A DNA stretch of 64,000 bases from Liolophura sinensis. Lineage: Eukaryota; Mollusca; Polyplacophora; Chitonida; Chitonidae. Below the pieces are notes generated by a model. It ran no database searches and had not been told where the DNA came from. It saw only the letters and a program-made list of their open reading frames with translations. Within the stretch, counting starts at the first letter, position 1. Each line of letters begins with the position of its first letter. Positions 12,816-24,190 of the stretch are shown in pieces. The DNA lies in assembly GCF_032854445.1 (NCBI RefSeq), contig NC_088295.1, positions 68,417,058 through 68,481,057 of the forward strand. Direction: 5' to 3'. The translations under genes were made by a program, and so were the position numbers.

Positions 12816-14640
12816 TTATGTTGACAGCCTGTTTAATAGTTCTGAATTCAAAGTTTGTTGCTTCTGGGTTTACTCTACCGGCGGGTCGGTCATACCTATT
12901 CACTTTTAGGAACGGGTTTTTATGTTGACAGCCTGTTTAATAGTTCTGAATTCAAAATTTGTTGCTTCTGGGTTTACTCTGCCTGCGGGTCGGTCATACC
13001 TACGCACTTTTAGCAACGGTTTTTTTATGTTGACAGCCTGTTTAATAGCTCTGAATTCAAAGTTTGTTGCTTCTGGGTTTACTCTACCGGCGGGTCGGTC
13101 ATACCTATTCACTTTTAGGAACGGGTTTTTATGTTGGCAGCCTGTTTATTAGTTCTGAATTCAAAATTTGTTGCTTCTGGGTTTACTCTACCGGCGGGTC
13201 GGTCATACCTATTCACTTTTAGGAACGGGTTTTTATGTTGACAGCCTGTTTAATAGTTCTGAATTCAAAGTTTGTTGCTTCTGGGTTTACTCTACCGGCG
13301 GGTCGGTCATACCTATTCACTTTTAGGAACGGGTTTTTATGTTGGCAGCCTGTTTAATAGTTCTGAATTCAAAATTTGTTGCTTCTGGGTTTACTCTACC
13401 GGCGGGTCGGTCATACCTATTCACTTTTAGGAACGGGTTTTTATGTTGACAGCCTGTTTATTAGTTCTGAATTCAAAATTTGTTGCTTCTGGGTTTACTC
13501 TGCCTGCGGGTCGGTCATACCTACGCACTTTTAGCAACGGTTTTTTATGTTGACAGCCTGTTTAATAGCTCTGAATTCAAAGTTTGTTGCTTCTGGGTTT
13601 ACTCTGCCTGCGGGTCGGTCATACCTACGCACTTTTAGCAACGGTTTTTTATGTTGACAGCCTGTTTAATAGCTCTGAATTCAAAATTTGTTGCTTCTGG
13701 GTTTACTCTGCCTGCGGGTCGGTCATACCTACGCACTTTTAGCAACGGTTTTTTATGTTGACAGCCTGTTTAATAGCTCTGAATTCAAAGTTTGTTGCTT
13801 CTGGGTTTACTCTGCCTGCGGGTCGGTCATACCTACGCACTTTTAGCAACGGTTTTTTATGTTGACAGCCTGTTTAATAGCTCTGAATTCAAAGTTTGTT
13901 GCTTCTGGGTTTACTCTGCCTGCGGGTCGGTCATACCTACGCACTTTTAGCAACGGTTTTCTATGTTGACAGCCTGTTTAATAGTTCTGAATTCAAAGTT
14001 TGTTGCTTCTGGGTTTACTCTACCGGCGGGTCGGTCATACCTATTCACTTTTAGGAACGGGTTTTTATGTTGACAGCCTGTTTATTAGTTCTGAATTCAA
14101 AATTTGTTGCTTCTGGGTTTACTCTGCCTGCGGGTCGGTCATACCTACGCACTTTTAGCAACGGTTTTTTATGTTGACAGCCTGTTTATTAGCTCTGAAT
14201 TCAAAGTTTGTTGCTTCTGGGTTTACTCTGCCTGCGGGTCGGTCATACCTACGCACTTTTAGCAACGGTTTTTTATGTTGACAGCCTGTTTAATAGCTCT
14301 GAATTCAAAATTTGTTGCTTCTGGGTTTACTCTGCCTGCGGGTCGGTCATACCTACGCACTTTTAGCAACGGTTTTTTATGTTGACAGCCTGTTTAATAG
14401 CTCTGAATTCAAAGTTTGTTGCTTCTGGGTTTACTCTGCCTGCGGGTCGGTCATACCTACGCACTTTTAGCAACGGTTTTTTATGTTGACAGCCTGTTTA
14501 ATAGCTCTGAATTCAAAGTTTGTTGCTTCTGGGTTTACTCTGCCTGCGGGTCGGTCATACCTACGCACTTTTAGCAACGGTTTTCTATGTTGACAGCCTG
14601 TTTAATAGTTCTGAATTCAAAGTTTGTTGCTTCTGGTTTT
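12816..14640. repeat. 104-bp satellite, ~17.5 copies, with higher-order structure
   Basis: Head-to-tail monomers of 104-105 bp begin ttatgttgacagcctgttta and share gaattcaaa and gttgcttctgggtttactct. There are two classes. Type A has taccggcgggtc, cctattcac and aggaacggg. Type B has gcctgcgggtc, cctacgcac and agcaacggt. The order is A B A A A A, then BBBBB A, then BBBBB plus a partial copy. The five-B block recurs at a spacing of 624 bp (13441 and 14065), including the same variant ggttttctatg at its end. The last monomer loses identity after cttctgg. Each unit contains an EcoRI site (gaattc). Confidence 0.96.
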
Positions 14641-14884
14641 TTTCTACCTGCTGGTTATGACTGCTCTCTTTTAACAAGGGAATGTGATCAATCTATCAAC
14701 CAGTAGTGTAGGTAGTCCATAAAAGGACAAGCTGTTGGTAGGCGTCGATGTTCTTGGAGGACAAAACTAATAGTCCTATTGCTGATGGAACTTATGGTGT
14801 GCCTGGGGGTTTTCTTGTGGTAAACTTTTATTCTCTTTAATCCGATATTATGTATTCGAGTTTATTTCTCATTACCCTCCTCGA

Positions 14885-15180
14885 CTGCTTCGGTGGCTTC
14901 GTCAGTCGCGAAGTCGGGGGACACCGGCATCAAACCCGGGTTGGGTCATATCAAAGATTTTAAAAATGATCCTTGCTGCTGCATTGCTTGGCGCTCAGTA
15001 CTCAGGGATTGGAGCTAGGAAACATGACTGGTTGGTACTGTTTCAGTATAATGTGGCATGATACTTCAGTGACAGCAGCACTAAGGCGGCATGAACTAGC
15101 CCCACCACAAGAAGACAGAATATCTTTGTACACACACCTAATGATTCCTCGTCGTAATATGACTGAAAATTGTTAAGTAA
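14885..15180 (+). repeat. Old SINE, tRNA-like head and SINE-B-type body
   Basis: The head (gcttcggtggcttcgtcag, then catcaaacccgggttggg) resembles tRNA A and B boxes. The body shares gcttggcg-ttcag-like, gcagcactaa and cgtcgtaatatgactgaaaa with the SINE-B copies at 15935 and 55208. It is diverged and lacks the terminal cactcactcac. Confidence 0.65.
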
Positions 15181-15934
15181 ATTGACTAAAGGCCTTTACT
15201 CCCCAGGCATACTGTACATACATGTATTAATCGTCTCCAGTGACTCTCATATGTCACTGTTCGTTAAATAAGCGTAATTCGAAGCCGAGTACGACAAGAT
15301 ATGGAAGTGTTTGTGTCGTCGTCATGTAATTCGGTCACTGATTGCTTTGCGTGCCTGATATTGTTGGACTTCGTTTCTGTTCTCTATGTTCTGATCTTTT
15401 TATGTTGTATATGTCAGCATAAACCAAGATTCTATTGGTGGATTGAGAGTCTCCGAGGCCTGGTCCGCTTGCATTGTTTTCATGTTTGTCTTTATTAATT
15501 CTGATGTTAACACAGCATTCCAGACCTTTGACGTCTAATAAATTACAACTAACATTACTGCATTTTTACACCCAATTCTGCACCAGAGGATGTATAAGTT
15601 GTTTCTTTGTAGGCATTTACATGAACAGTTAGAATAAAACCCCATTATCGAGGTAAATTGACCAGAGGCCATCGGTTACAAGAGACCATCGGTCACTTGT
15701 CAACTGTCACGATCTCCTTTGATTTTATTCTCCACATACCCTAATTTTTCAACCTCTTCAGCTGGCAATATTTTGAAAAATTCTGAGAGAACTTTGGGGT
15801 TTAGAGAACAAATTTGCACAGTTTTATGACGCTTACATTTCTAGTGACACGAACGAATCATTTTAGCATCATCTTGATGACAATTGCTTGGTTAAATTCC
15901 ACTGGAAAAAGTGCTTTAGTGATCAAAAAGTTGA

Positions 15935-16277
15935 GTGAGTGAGTGAGTGCATGGAGTTTGACGTCGTACTCAACAATTTTTCAGTCATATGACAACGAAG
16001 GAATCCTTAGGGTGTATGTAATGTGCCTCCCTGTAGCAGGACGGATTTCCACCGCTCTTTTATGTAGTGCTGCTTCACTGAGACGACTTACCGAAGGCAA
16101 GTAAGCCTCCCCGCCCGAGCCATTATACTGTTATGGGTCAACTAGTTGATGCTCTATCCCCCTTCATGCTGAACGCCAAGCGAGGAAGTTACAACTTCCT
16201 CTTTTAACAGTCTTAGGTGTGACTCGACCCAGGATTGATCCTGGACGCTCTAACAACTGTGGTATCCGGGCCGGTTG
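15935..16277 (-). repeat. SINE-B, near full length
   Basis: Read on the minus strand, the head carries ccacagttgttagagcgtcc (A-box-like) and ggatcaatcctgg (B-box-like). The body carries cttggcgttcagcatgaag, acttgccttcggtaagtcg and cagcactacataaaagag. The tail is tcatatgactgaaaaattg, a block close to gttgagtacgacg, and a cactcactcactc run. It is the longest copy of this family here (about 340 bp). Confidence 0.85.
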
Positions 16278-16784
16278 AAAAAACTGAAGATATACCCTTT
16301 AACTCCTTTTAAAAGGAATGCTAATATCCGGCGTGGCAGCAACTGAAAGGTAAGTGCCACTCTGACATTACCCGCCTCCAAGTCATCATATATATGAAAA
16401 AGTTTGAAGAACGGCATTAAACACCAGTGTGAAACTTGGGTTTTTGAAAAGCAGAATGTTAGTCAAAGAATCTCGCGAATGATATATGGTTTGTTTGTAT
16501 GGTATACGGTATGGAAGGTATCAAAACTATAGATGCACGTATACACGTTATATAGACAGAACCACGTGTTATACTATGGTATTTGTTATCAGTACTGATT
16601 GCTTACGTCTGGAAGGCCCTCCAAGGTTGCTTTACTCATATAGAACTGACAACGGTCACCTGGGAAAACTATATCAGTTAAACTTACCTCTCAAAGTAAA
16701 GTTTGTATAGTTGACGATAAAGTACCGCTATATCTATATACATATAGCCTCACGAGATGCATTTATGTTGTTTACACACACCCA

Positions 16785-16850
16785 ATGTCTACTCATTGTC
16801 ATATGACTGAAAAATTGTACGACGTTAAACCCCAAGCATACATACATATA
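16785..16850 (+). repeat. SINE-B tail fragment
   Basis: The stretch tcatatgactgaaaaattg, then gacgttaaaccccaagca and a cata run, matches the 3' end of SINE-B only. Confidence 0.7.
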
Positions 16851-17004
16851 CATTTACTTGTATATTGTCATTTATTACTTGACGTCTTACTCTGTATTAT
16901 TTATAATTGCATATTTCCTTGACATCTGAAGCCAGTGACAGCTTTTGACTAAGGATAAATTAGTGTAGGAACTAGTGTATGGACGATTTCTAGATGCTTA
17001 ACAG

Positions 17005-17093
17005 CACGTGTTATTGTAGAAGTTTGTGCCAATTCCTTTATAAATGTACATATAATGTATGTCGGTTACTGAGAAGAGAATCAAGGTCACGTG
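17005..17093 (+). promoter_or_regulatory. Possible promoter elements of the bHLH gene
   Basis: Two CACGTG E-boxes (17005-17010 and 17088-17093) and a TATA-like ctttataaat (about 17036-17045) lie 140-230 bp upstream of the first in-frame ATG. A further CACGTG is at 16563. This E-box is not the CAGSTG type preferred by achaete-scute factors, so autoregulation is not implied. These are short motifs and may be chance. Confidence 0.25.
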
Positions 17094-17235
17094 ACTTTCT
17101 TGTAGGCGGTCAAGCAACGTCCTTTCTGTGTATCAAGCCTTGCTCAGAAAATGCGACTGGTCTCAGCCAATTAAAGCCGGTCCTGAAACGATTAATAAAC
17201 AATGAGTAGCGGTTAAAAGACAGTTTGGGAGGCTA

Positions 17236-17958
17236 ATGGGATGTCGTTTAAGTTATTTCAGCAGCATCAGGATATGGCGAAAATGTGATGTGATCTCGAT
17301 ATTAGGCTGTCAGGTTTTGATGAGATCTAATCTAAACATGTCCCATCCGGAACTCGGTAAAACTTTTTACTACAGCGAGAATGGCGAGTTTTCTCCAGAT
17401 GGCGTCAATGTGATGGGCTTCGAAGGAAGCCTAACGAGCGTTAGCAACGAGCAGATAAACAGGGGTGCGGACTGCAGATTTCAAACTATGACGAATAATA
17501 TGGCATGCCACGGAGCTCCGAAAAGGAAAGAAAGTTTTGGCGCTGTTCCCTACATGAAAACGAATCCTACCCGTCAACAACGTCATGGACGACGGAACGT
17601 CGGTTCGCGACCAATCTACCGACATATCCCTCATCGAGATAAACCTCCCCACCTGGTAGCTCGACGGAACGCTCGGGAGCGTCGCAGGGTGCAGGCTGTT
17701 AACAACGCCTTCTGCAGGCTCAGAAGACACGTTCCATACGAGAACAAACAGAAAAGACTGTCCAAAGTCAAAACTCTGAGATTCGCCATCGACTACATCA
17801 ACAAGCTAAAGACCATGGTGGAAGAACACGATTCAAGGTTGGGTTCCCACCAAACTAATGGGATACACGAAGGTAGCCTGCCGAAAAAAACCCGGTGGAC
17901 CAATGACAGGTTCTTTACGGTAAGAACACCAACACATTCAAATGGACAGTCCATTTGA
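17236..17958 (+). CDS. Achaete-scute-like bHLH transcription factor
   Basis: This is a nuclear DNA-binding factor of the proneural class, which dimerises with E-proteins at E-boxes. The open frame has 240 codons from the first ATG, but starts at 17320 or 17338 (MSHPELGKTF) are equally possible. The bHLH domain spans about residues 143-196. The basic region is RRNARERRRVQAVNNAF, matching the RRNARERNRVKQVNNGF pattern of Drosophila AS-C. Helix 1 ends LRRHVP, the loop is short (YENKQK), and helix 2 reads RLSKVKTLRFAIDYINKL. The EEHD after helix 2 is like ASCL. The helix 2 sequence also resembles PTF1A/FERD3L, so the exact subfamily is open. The rest is low-complexity and unrecognised. One exon is visible. 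A GTAAGA donor-like site at 17920 just before the stop leaves open a spliced 3' end. Confidence 0.85.
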   Translation: MGCRLSYFSSIRIWRKCDVISILGCQVLMRSNLNMSHPELGKTFYYSENGEFSPDGVNVMGFEGSLTSVSNEQINRGADCRFQTMTNNMACHGAPKRKESFGAVPYMKTNPTRQQRHGRRNVGSRPIYRHIPHRDKPPHLVARRNARERRRVQAVNNAFCRLRRHVPYENKQKRLSKVKTLRFAIDYINKLKTMVEEHDSRLGSHQTNGIHEGSLPKKTRWTNDRFFTVRTPTHSNGQSI

Positions 17959-19964
17959 TTTCTGTACTTTTTAAACATCTTAATAGTTATAGTAAAAATA
18001 TCTCTTTATATAGTTTAATAATCAAGTTTAAATTCTGCCTTGAATTTTTCTCAAAAACATGTTTTCATACTACAATTCCAGCGTTAAGGATGCGTCCGCG
18101 TACTTCCAGTTCAACTGATATTATGTTTAAATTTTGTCACGCTTTTATTGATGTTTTAATATATATATAATAAGCATTTGCTAAGCTATCGCTTACACTC
18201 ATTAGTTTGAGAAGAAATAGGAACAGTTCATATGGGAGACAGTTCGTGATTAACACTGCACGCTTGATAAAATTACGGGGATTATATATACCAGAGGTAT
18301 TGAACCTAAAGGCAGTAAGGCATTACTCTGACTTGATTATACCAGATTCCGTTTAATCACGTTGTAATTTAATTTAATCATTGGAACCTTTTGTGTTACA
18401 GACTGATTTAGAATCAGGAATCTGTTTTATTTTATATATAATGCCAATTTTAATATTTTTCCAACCTTATTAACTTACTTCAGTATAAAAAAGGGTTATA
18501 GTTCCTGTCTTACTATAACTATGCTATAACCCAGTATGTCTTAGCATATTAAAACTGGAGTAGCGTTCATAAACATATATAGACATGTATTGCTGACTAC
18601 AAGACAGTTAAATCCAGCACATTTCATTTAGCAAAAGTATTTTTTTTTGTTTTTAGATTTCTCCATTGTAATTTATAATTGCCCTCATTTACTGGCGTTT
18701 GTTGCGTTTGTAGCATGTAGGCCTATGACACGCGGGTGGCACTACTGTCTTTTATACAACATATTTATTTTAATGTGTGAAGACTTTTCTATATAGCGAT
18801 TAAGTAAGTGCACAGTATCTCATAATTGAACATTGACGACTTTTGCTGTGGATGTGAGTAGATGTTCGTTTTCTTTCTTGTACGTATATATATGTGTGTC
18901 TTGCATTTGGCTAAAGCTGTATCGTCTTCACACGATACAATTGTCGAAATGACGAAAAGTTCTACTATAGTCGAATGGAAATAGAACACGGGCCATTTCA
19001 TGCAACTGTAAGATTCGACATTTCGCACTGTCTGAACGCGGCTTATGAAACAGATTCGTTCTGTTTTCTGTTTCTGTTCTGTTTCACTCCACTTCTCGAA
19101 TTCGACGAGCGGGTCCGGCAAATCACATCGTGTAAAATTCGTTTTATTTTGTGATTTACCAATGACGAAATTGTGAGATCCATCTTATATAATTCATGAA
19201 ATTCCCTTGAACTTTTATCCACATAAGGTTTGTCTGGGCATATTAGAAAGAACTGTGGGGGATACTGGGCTTAGGATAACAGTTCTGAGCCTCGTCATTA
19301 TGCGTAGAAACAGACAATGTTGCAACCCCACCCACCCCCACCCACCCCCACCTCCGCCCCCGCCCATATACCGTATAACGTAGAAATCAGTATGGTTTTC
19401 TATACAACAACGCCAACATTCAAAATCAAACAAAAAATGAGAGGGACCTTTTTGAGGCATCCTGAAAAATAAATGTTATCTTAAATACAATAAACATTCA
19501 CATTTACATTTCTCTGTTTTAAAATATATTTGCACTATTTGCTATTTGTTATCAAATGCTTAAATATCAATATTTGCTTAAAACAATAAAGCCGCCTTGT
19601 AATCTTTTATTACGGTATTTTAAACACTTTGGAACAATCATTATAATTTAAAAGTGTATACATTATATGATACAATAGCATTTTTATACTGAAAACACTT
19701 GAGATATATCGTACAGATATATATGAACAATATATCTGTTGTATATCTAGAAATGTTAGCCTCAGCATCTGACAATGTCAGCCTCAGCATCTGATAATGC
19801 CAGTCACAGTATCTGATAATTTCATTAATTGTTGTGCGTAACATATTCTTACGTGATTTGTTTGCATATAAGAACCAGAAATGTGATAAACATATATTGA
19901 AATAGAGATAGATATTCTTTCAACAAAAATGAATATATACATGTTTCTTGGTATAATTGGGAGG
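17959..19964. other. Gene-poor stretch with simple repeats
   Basis: AT-rich DNA downstream of the bHLH gene, probably including its 3' UTR. A C-rich tract lies at about 19326-19363. A TA-rich segment at 19700-19760 is followed by a twice-repeated cagcatctgataatgtcag-like block (19760-19815). I see no further exon or RNA gene. Confidence 0.5.
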
Positions 19965-20100
19965 CTGGACGTGCATGGACTAAAGATTAAGATGCTGATC
20001 TGCGGTCAGATCCCAGGTGCGATGCTCATCCCATGATCGAAGAGGGATCTTTCCACATTACCCTGCATCCACTATTCTGAGACTATTCATTTATACGATG
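19965..20100 (+). repeat. SINE head, tRNA-like
   Basis: The stretch ggactaaagattaagatgct, then gcggtcagatcccaggtgcgatgc, resembles an A box and a B box at about the right spacing. It is diverged and lacks a tRNA cloverleaf that I can draw, so I read it as a SINE head rather than a tRNA gene. Confidence 0.5.
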
Positions 20101-22140
20101 GTCTTATTCAAAGATTTTTAGAGATCGCTTATACTTCCATAAATATAAAACTGGCACTTTTTCGTGACATATTCTTTCCATGCACATAGACTCATATAGT
20201 GTATCTTTTTCACATTTGTCCTGTGATATTTTAAGAAAAGACCTGGTGTGGTAAGGTAGGAAATTGACCTCAGTGCCAGAAACTGTGCACCTCAAAGCAG
20301 CGAAACGGAATATAGCTGTGACAGACAGCTCTGTTTTACACCTTTTTTCATGTTATATGAAAAGTAAGTGAAGAGAATCGTGTATATTCGTGTTAGGCAT
20401 ATATAAGTCAAAAGGGTAGCCTCCTCCGTTCAAACTGAAATATATTTGTCTGTATTGGACATCAGAGACCTTTATCTAAAAGTTAAAAGTTCATCTTATG
20501 ACTTGTAACTTCGAAATACAATTTCTTTACCTATTCAAGTTTGAAGTTACAAGTTACAAGTTCAGCTTGTAACTTCGATCAAGTCGTCTCTGTTTTAGAG
20601 AGCGGAAAATTACTGTATCACAAATGTAACTATTTGAAAACTATTTGAGTACTGCGTTAAACAAAAATGGAATAAATAAAGTTGTAACAAATATAACTTT
20701 AAGCCTTATACTTCTGCTACACATTACACATAACATAACAAGTTAATGACGGACGACCACATTTATTCTCAAGCGGGATTCACGTATAATTTCGGTATAG
20801 TTGCCACGTGTTACGTATTAGCATATCTTAACAATTATTGATTCAAAGTCATGTTAACACAAATTTAGTAAAAGTTGGCCTGTAAGTTTACTCACAAAAA
20901 TGTATATTTCCAAATTAAAGACAATAAGAAGTGTTTGGATTCGACCCTTCCTCAAAGTGCTATTTTGTTTAAAAAGGTGATCAAATCCGAAAGATCCACT
21001 AAGATTTTTCACATAAAACACTAATAGTGCTAATCCGAACAAGGAGATTATTTCGTACTTCATCATTTTTATGCCATAATCAAGATGATAAATGATAGAT
21101 GATATGATGTAATGCTAAAAAAGAGTTTTCAGTACAGACAACGAAATATGAAAGAAATTTGTACATAAAGTTTTGTTTGAATACTCTATGTAAGCATATA
21201 TTAATTTTGTTGTGTGTAGGCCTATATATAAGATCTAGCTGAATGTCTGAACATCTTGTTTTCCTCAGACTGAGAGTGGCGAGAGGTTCGGAACCAGTGA
21301 CTGGAGCGGCTACAGTAAACGACTCGAACATTATAACTCTCCTATCTGAAATTCTTATTGGTTCAAATACAGCGAACGACGCAAGGATTAAAAACTACCA
21401 TGACCAGACCCTGCTATGTCTCCCGTCTGTTTCTCCTTCGCTGAACCATGTTATACAGTTTCGAATTCTTTGAGCTGTGTCGGTTGATAGTTGTACTTCG
21501 AATACTTTCCCTTCTCACCAGCTTGAGTTTTACGATAAAAAGAAGACTTAAGAAATCGTTTTCCGTGACAATGATGGAGGACTGAGGTAGCAGAGGGTTC
21601 ACTGCCGGAGGAAATAAGCGCGAGGATGTTTGAGGACGATCTGTTGTGGTTCCCGCGGCGAGCACCTGCGCTTGTCGATGTGTCTTCGGGCTAACATTCC
21701 AGCTTTATCCAATTATTTGTTAGATCACGCTAAACTCGTATGGAGATTGTCGAAATGGGTTGATATCGTTCCTAATGGCTCGATTTCAAATAGAACCTGA
21801 GAGTGAAGGCGAAGTCTCGGAAATGGCACCATATGAATAATTAAGGAAGCTTGCCGCAGGGCTGTTGTCCCGAAAAGGCGGAGCGGACAAGGCCTCCCCT
21901 TGTCTGCCTACACTTCTACTCGGGACAGTTTATCGATGACGTGCCAACCTGTCTGAATATTTTATTACCCCATTTGAATTCGTATTCGTATAAAACTTTT
22001 CGCACGCAATGATTTAGGTTGCTTTGGCCAGCTGTGAGAATGTAGATATGCACAACTCCGTGAACAGAAACGATCGTAGTGTAAAATATATCAGAGGATA
22101 TGCATGGACGAAAAATAAGTATGGTTATGTATTATGTGTG
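20101..22140. other. Intergenic stretch, no gene seen
   Basis: No supported exon. A small cluster of acaagtt/aacttgt words (20485-20585) can pair with itself. The open frames at 21243-21665 overlap on both strands and look non-coding. Confidence 0.45.
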
Positions 22141-22398
22141 CACTCAAAAAATAAATCTGTTAATTTTAACAGAAAGCCTGTTGTCTGAGTGAGGCTAGAA
22201 TGTATTCTGTTATTGCAGTAGATTGTTCTGTTAAATATAACACACATATTGTGTTAATTTAACATAAATATTCTAAAAGACTAACAGGATATTATGTTGA
22301 ATATGACAGCATATTGTGTTATAATAAACATAATACATTCTAGCATCACTCAGAAAACAGACTTTCTGTTAAAATTAACAGATTATTTTTTCTTAGTG
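22141..22398. mobile_element. MITE with ~75-bp inverted ends
   Basis: The arms 22141-22215 and about 22320-22398 are near-perfect reverse complements, sharing atctgttaattttaacagaa and gctagaatgtatt. The middle is rich in attgtgtta/taacaca words. It has no coding capacity. The termini are cactcaaaaa and ttcttagtg. Confidence 0.88.
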
Positions 22399-22802
22399 TG
22401 TAACTTATTTAATGAGATTTTCTTTTAATCATTATCTCCTCAATATATATTTGATGAATGGTTTGTTCATAGCGCTGTGCATAACATATAAGCCAAATCA
22501 AAGTTTGAACCATTTCTGATCTCCCAGGTTAAACGGTGGCTACTTACTGTGTTTCTATTAACATGTTGCTTGTTGTACATGACAATGAAGTTTAACATTT
22601 CCAATTAAACGATTACTAACTGTATTTCCTTTGCAATAATATATAGATGTCCCACGTATCGATGTATGCAGAAAGTTTGGTGCATTGTGTCACTGACGAA
22701 AAGGTAACTTTGGTAGAGAGTACGAGTGACAAGTTATGAGAAATGTAGAATGCTGTTTTGACAATTTTGTGCAACTTATCCCAGTATCTACATGTATCAC
22801 AT

Positions 22803-22945
22803 GTTGACCCCCCTTCTCGGCCGTACACGGGAAGGTCAACCTGCGGATGGTCGTGGGTTTTCCTCGGGTTTGGAACGCTGGCCGCCGTCTTATAAGTGAA
22901 ATATTCTTAAGTACGGCGTAAAACACCAATCGAATAAATAAGTAA
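22803..22945 (+). repeat. SINE-A, 3' part
   Basis: Matches the 3' half of the SINE-A family, with aacctgcggatggtcgtggg, gctggccgccgtcttataag and cggcgtaaaacaccaatc. The head is missing. Confidence 0.85.
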
Positions 22946-23321
22946 ATTGACTGCCCACCGCCCCCCACCCCCCACTTTCTTTCCTGAACGGTGGTAGAGG
23001 GGTTATCGGCAGAGTCGAGAACCCAGAGTGTAATATGTATGTCTATCTAAAGTGCATGACCACTTCCGTGACAGAGATATTTTAGAGAACTCAGTGTTTG
23101 ATTTATTCATAGTGTGGAATGACTGTGAAACTATAACATTTTAAAATGCTCTTAGCTTTCAAGAAGTATTGACTGCAAATGGTCGGGGGTGTCTATATGC
23201 CCGGTTTCCTGCCACCGCAATGCTGGTCACAAGTGTTTAATTATCGCTTTCAACATACGTGTAAACTTGGGTCATGTGACATAGCTGTTCCCACCATGGA
23301 ACTTCATGCCCCACGTATTGA

Positions 23322-23570
23322 CTGATTGATTGATTGATTGATATGATTGGCGTTTTACGCCGTACTCAAGAATATTTCACTTATACGACGGCGGCAAGCA
23401 TTATGATGAAACCGGGCACAGCCCAGGAGAAACCCACGACCATTCGCATGTTGCTGAAAGACCTTCCCACGTACGGCCGAAGAGGGAGAGAAAGCCAGTA
23501 TGAGCTGTACGTGGACTCACAGTGACTGCATTGGTGAGAGACTCCTGGTTCATTGGGAGGCGACGGCGTG
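23322..23570 (-). repeat. SINE-A, nearly full length
   Basis: Read on the plus strand it begins with a tgat run, then ggcgttttacgccgtactc, acccacgaccattcgcatg and ctcacagtgactgcattgg, the reverse complement of SINE-A. It lies directly before a second, older copy in the same orientation. Confidence 0.85.
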
Positions 23571-23586
23571 TAAATCCTCTCGGATT

Positions 23587-23855
23587 TAAACTGTTATTTA
23601 TTTATTTATTTATTTATTTTGTTGGAGTTTTAACTCCGTCCTCAATAATGTTTCACTTATACCACAGCGACCGGCATTATGGTCGGAGGAAACCCATGCA
23701 CGACCATCTGCATGTTGCTGGAAAACCCACCGACGTACACGTACGACAGGGGAGGAAGCCAACATATAACTGGACTTGAAATCACAACGATCGCATTAGC
23801 GAGATGCTCCTGAATTACTGTGCTGTTCTAGCACGCTAACCACTAGACCAATGAA
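23587..23855 (-). repeat. SINE-A, diverged copy
   Basis: A tttatttattt tail is followed by taactccgtcctcaataatg and caacgatcgcattagcgag. At the head end agcacgctaaccactaga matches the reversed A box. It is more diverged than the copy at 23322. Confidence 0.75.
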
Positions 23856-24190
23856 TTGGTTGGTATATTAGACCACTCGCCCAAATGATATTTCAACTGT
23901 CTGGTGTTAGGTACTGTACTAATCGCCCAACCAACGTAAATAATGTTTGATATTAGTCATGCGCAGCCAAATAACACCTCCATTATATGTTGTTACTTTA
24001 TCTGGTGTTCTGGTAATAAATGAAACTCTAACAATCTGGTGTTACGTATTAAACCACATGCGTAATTGTATAAGTTTAACTATCTGCATGGTGTTGAGTA
24101 TTAGACCATGCGCCCAAATTTCACTTGAACTGTATGATGTTACGTACAACACCATGTGCCTAAGTGAAACTTCAACTGTATCTGTTGTTT
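23856..24190. repeat. Degenerate ~55-bp tandem repeat
   Basis: Words such as ctggtgttacgtatta, accatgcgcccaaattt and caactgtatctg recur about six times at roughly 50-60 bp spacing with heavy divergence. Confidence 0.55.

Noticed and set aside
12906-13152. Open frames on both strands across the 104-bp satellite
   Set aside because: They come from the repeat. The 104-bp period is not a multiple of 3, so the frame breaks from unit to unit.
19965-20100. Possible tRNA gene from A- and B-box-like words
   Set aside because: No acceptor-stem pairing or anticodon arm could be drawn. The words occur in the same order in SINE heads elsewhere in the window.
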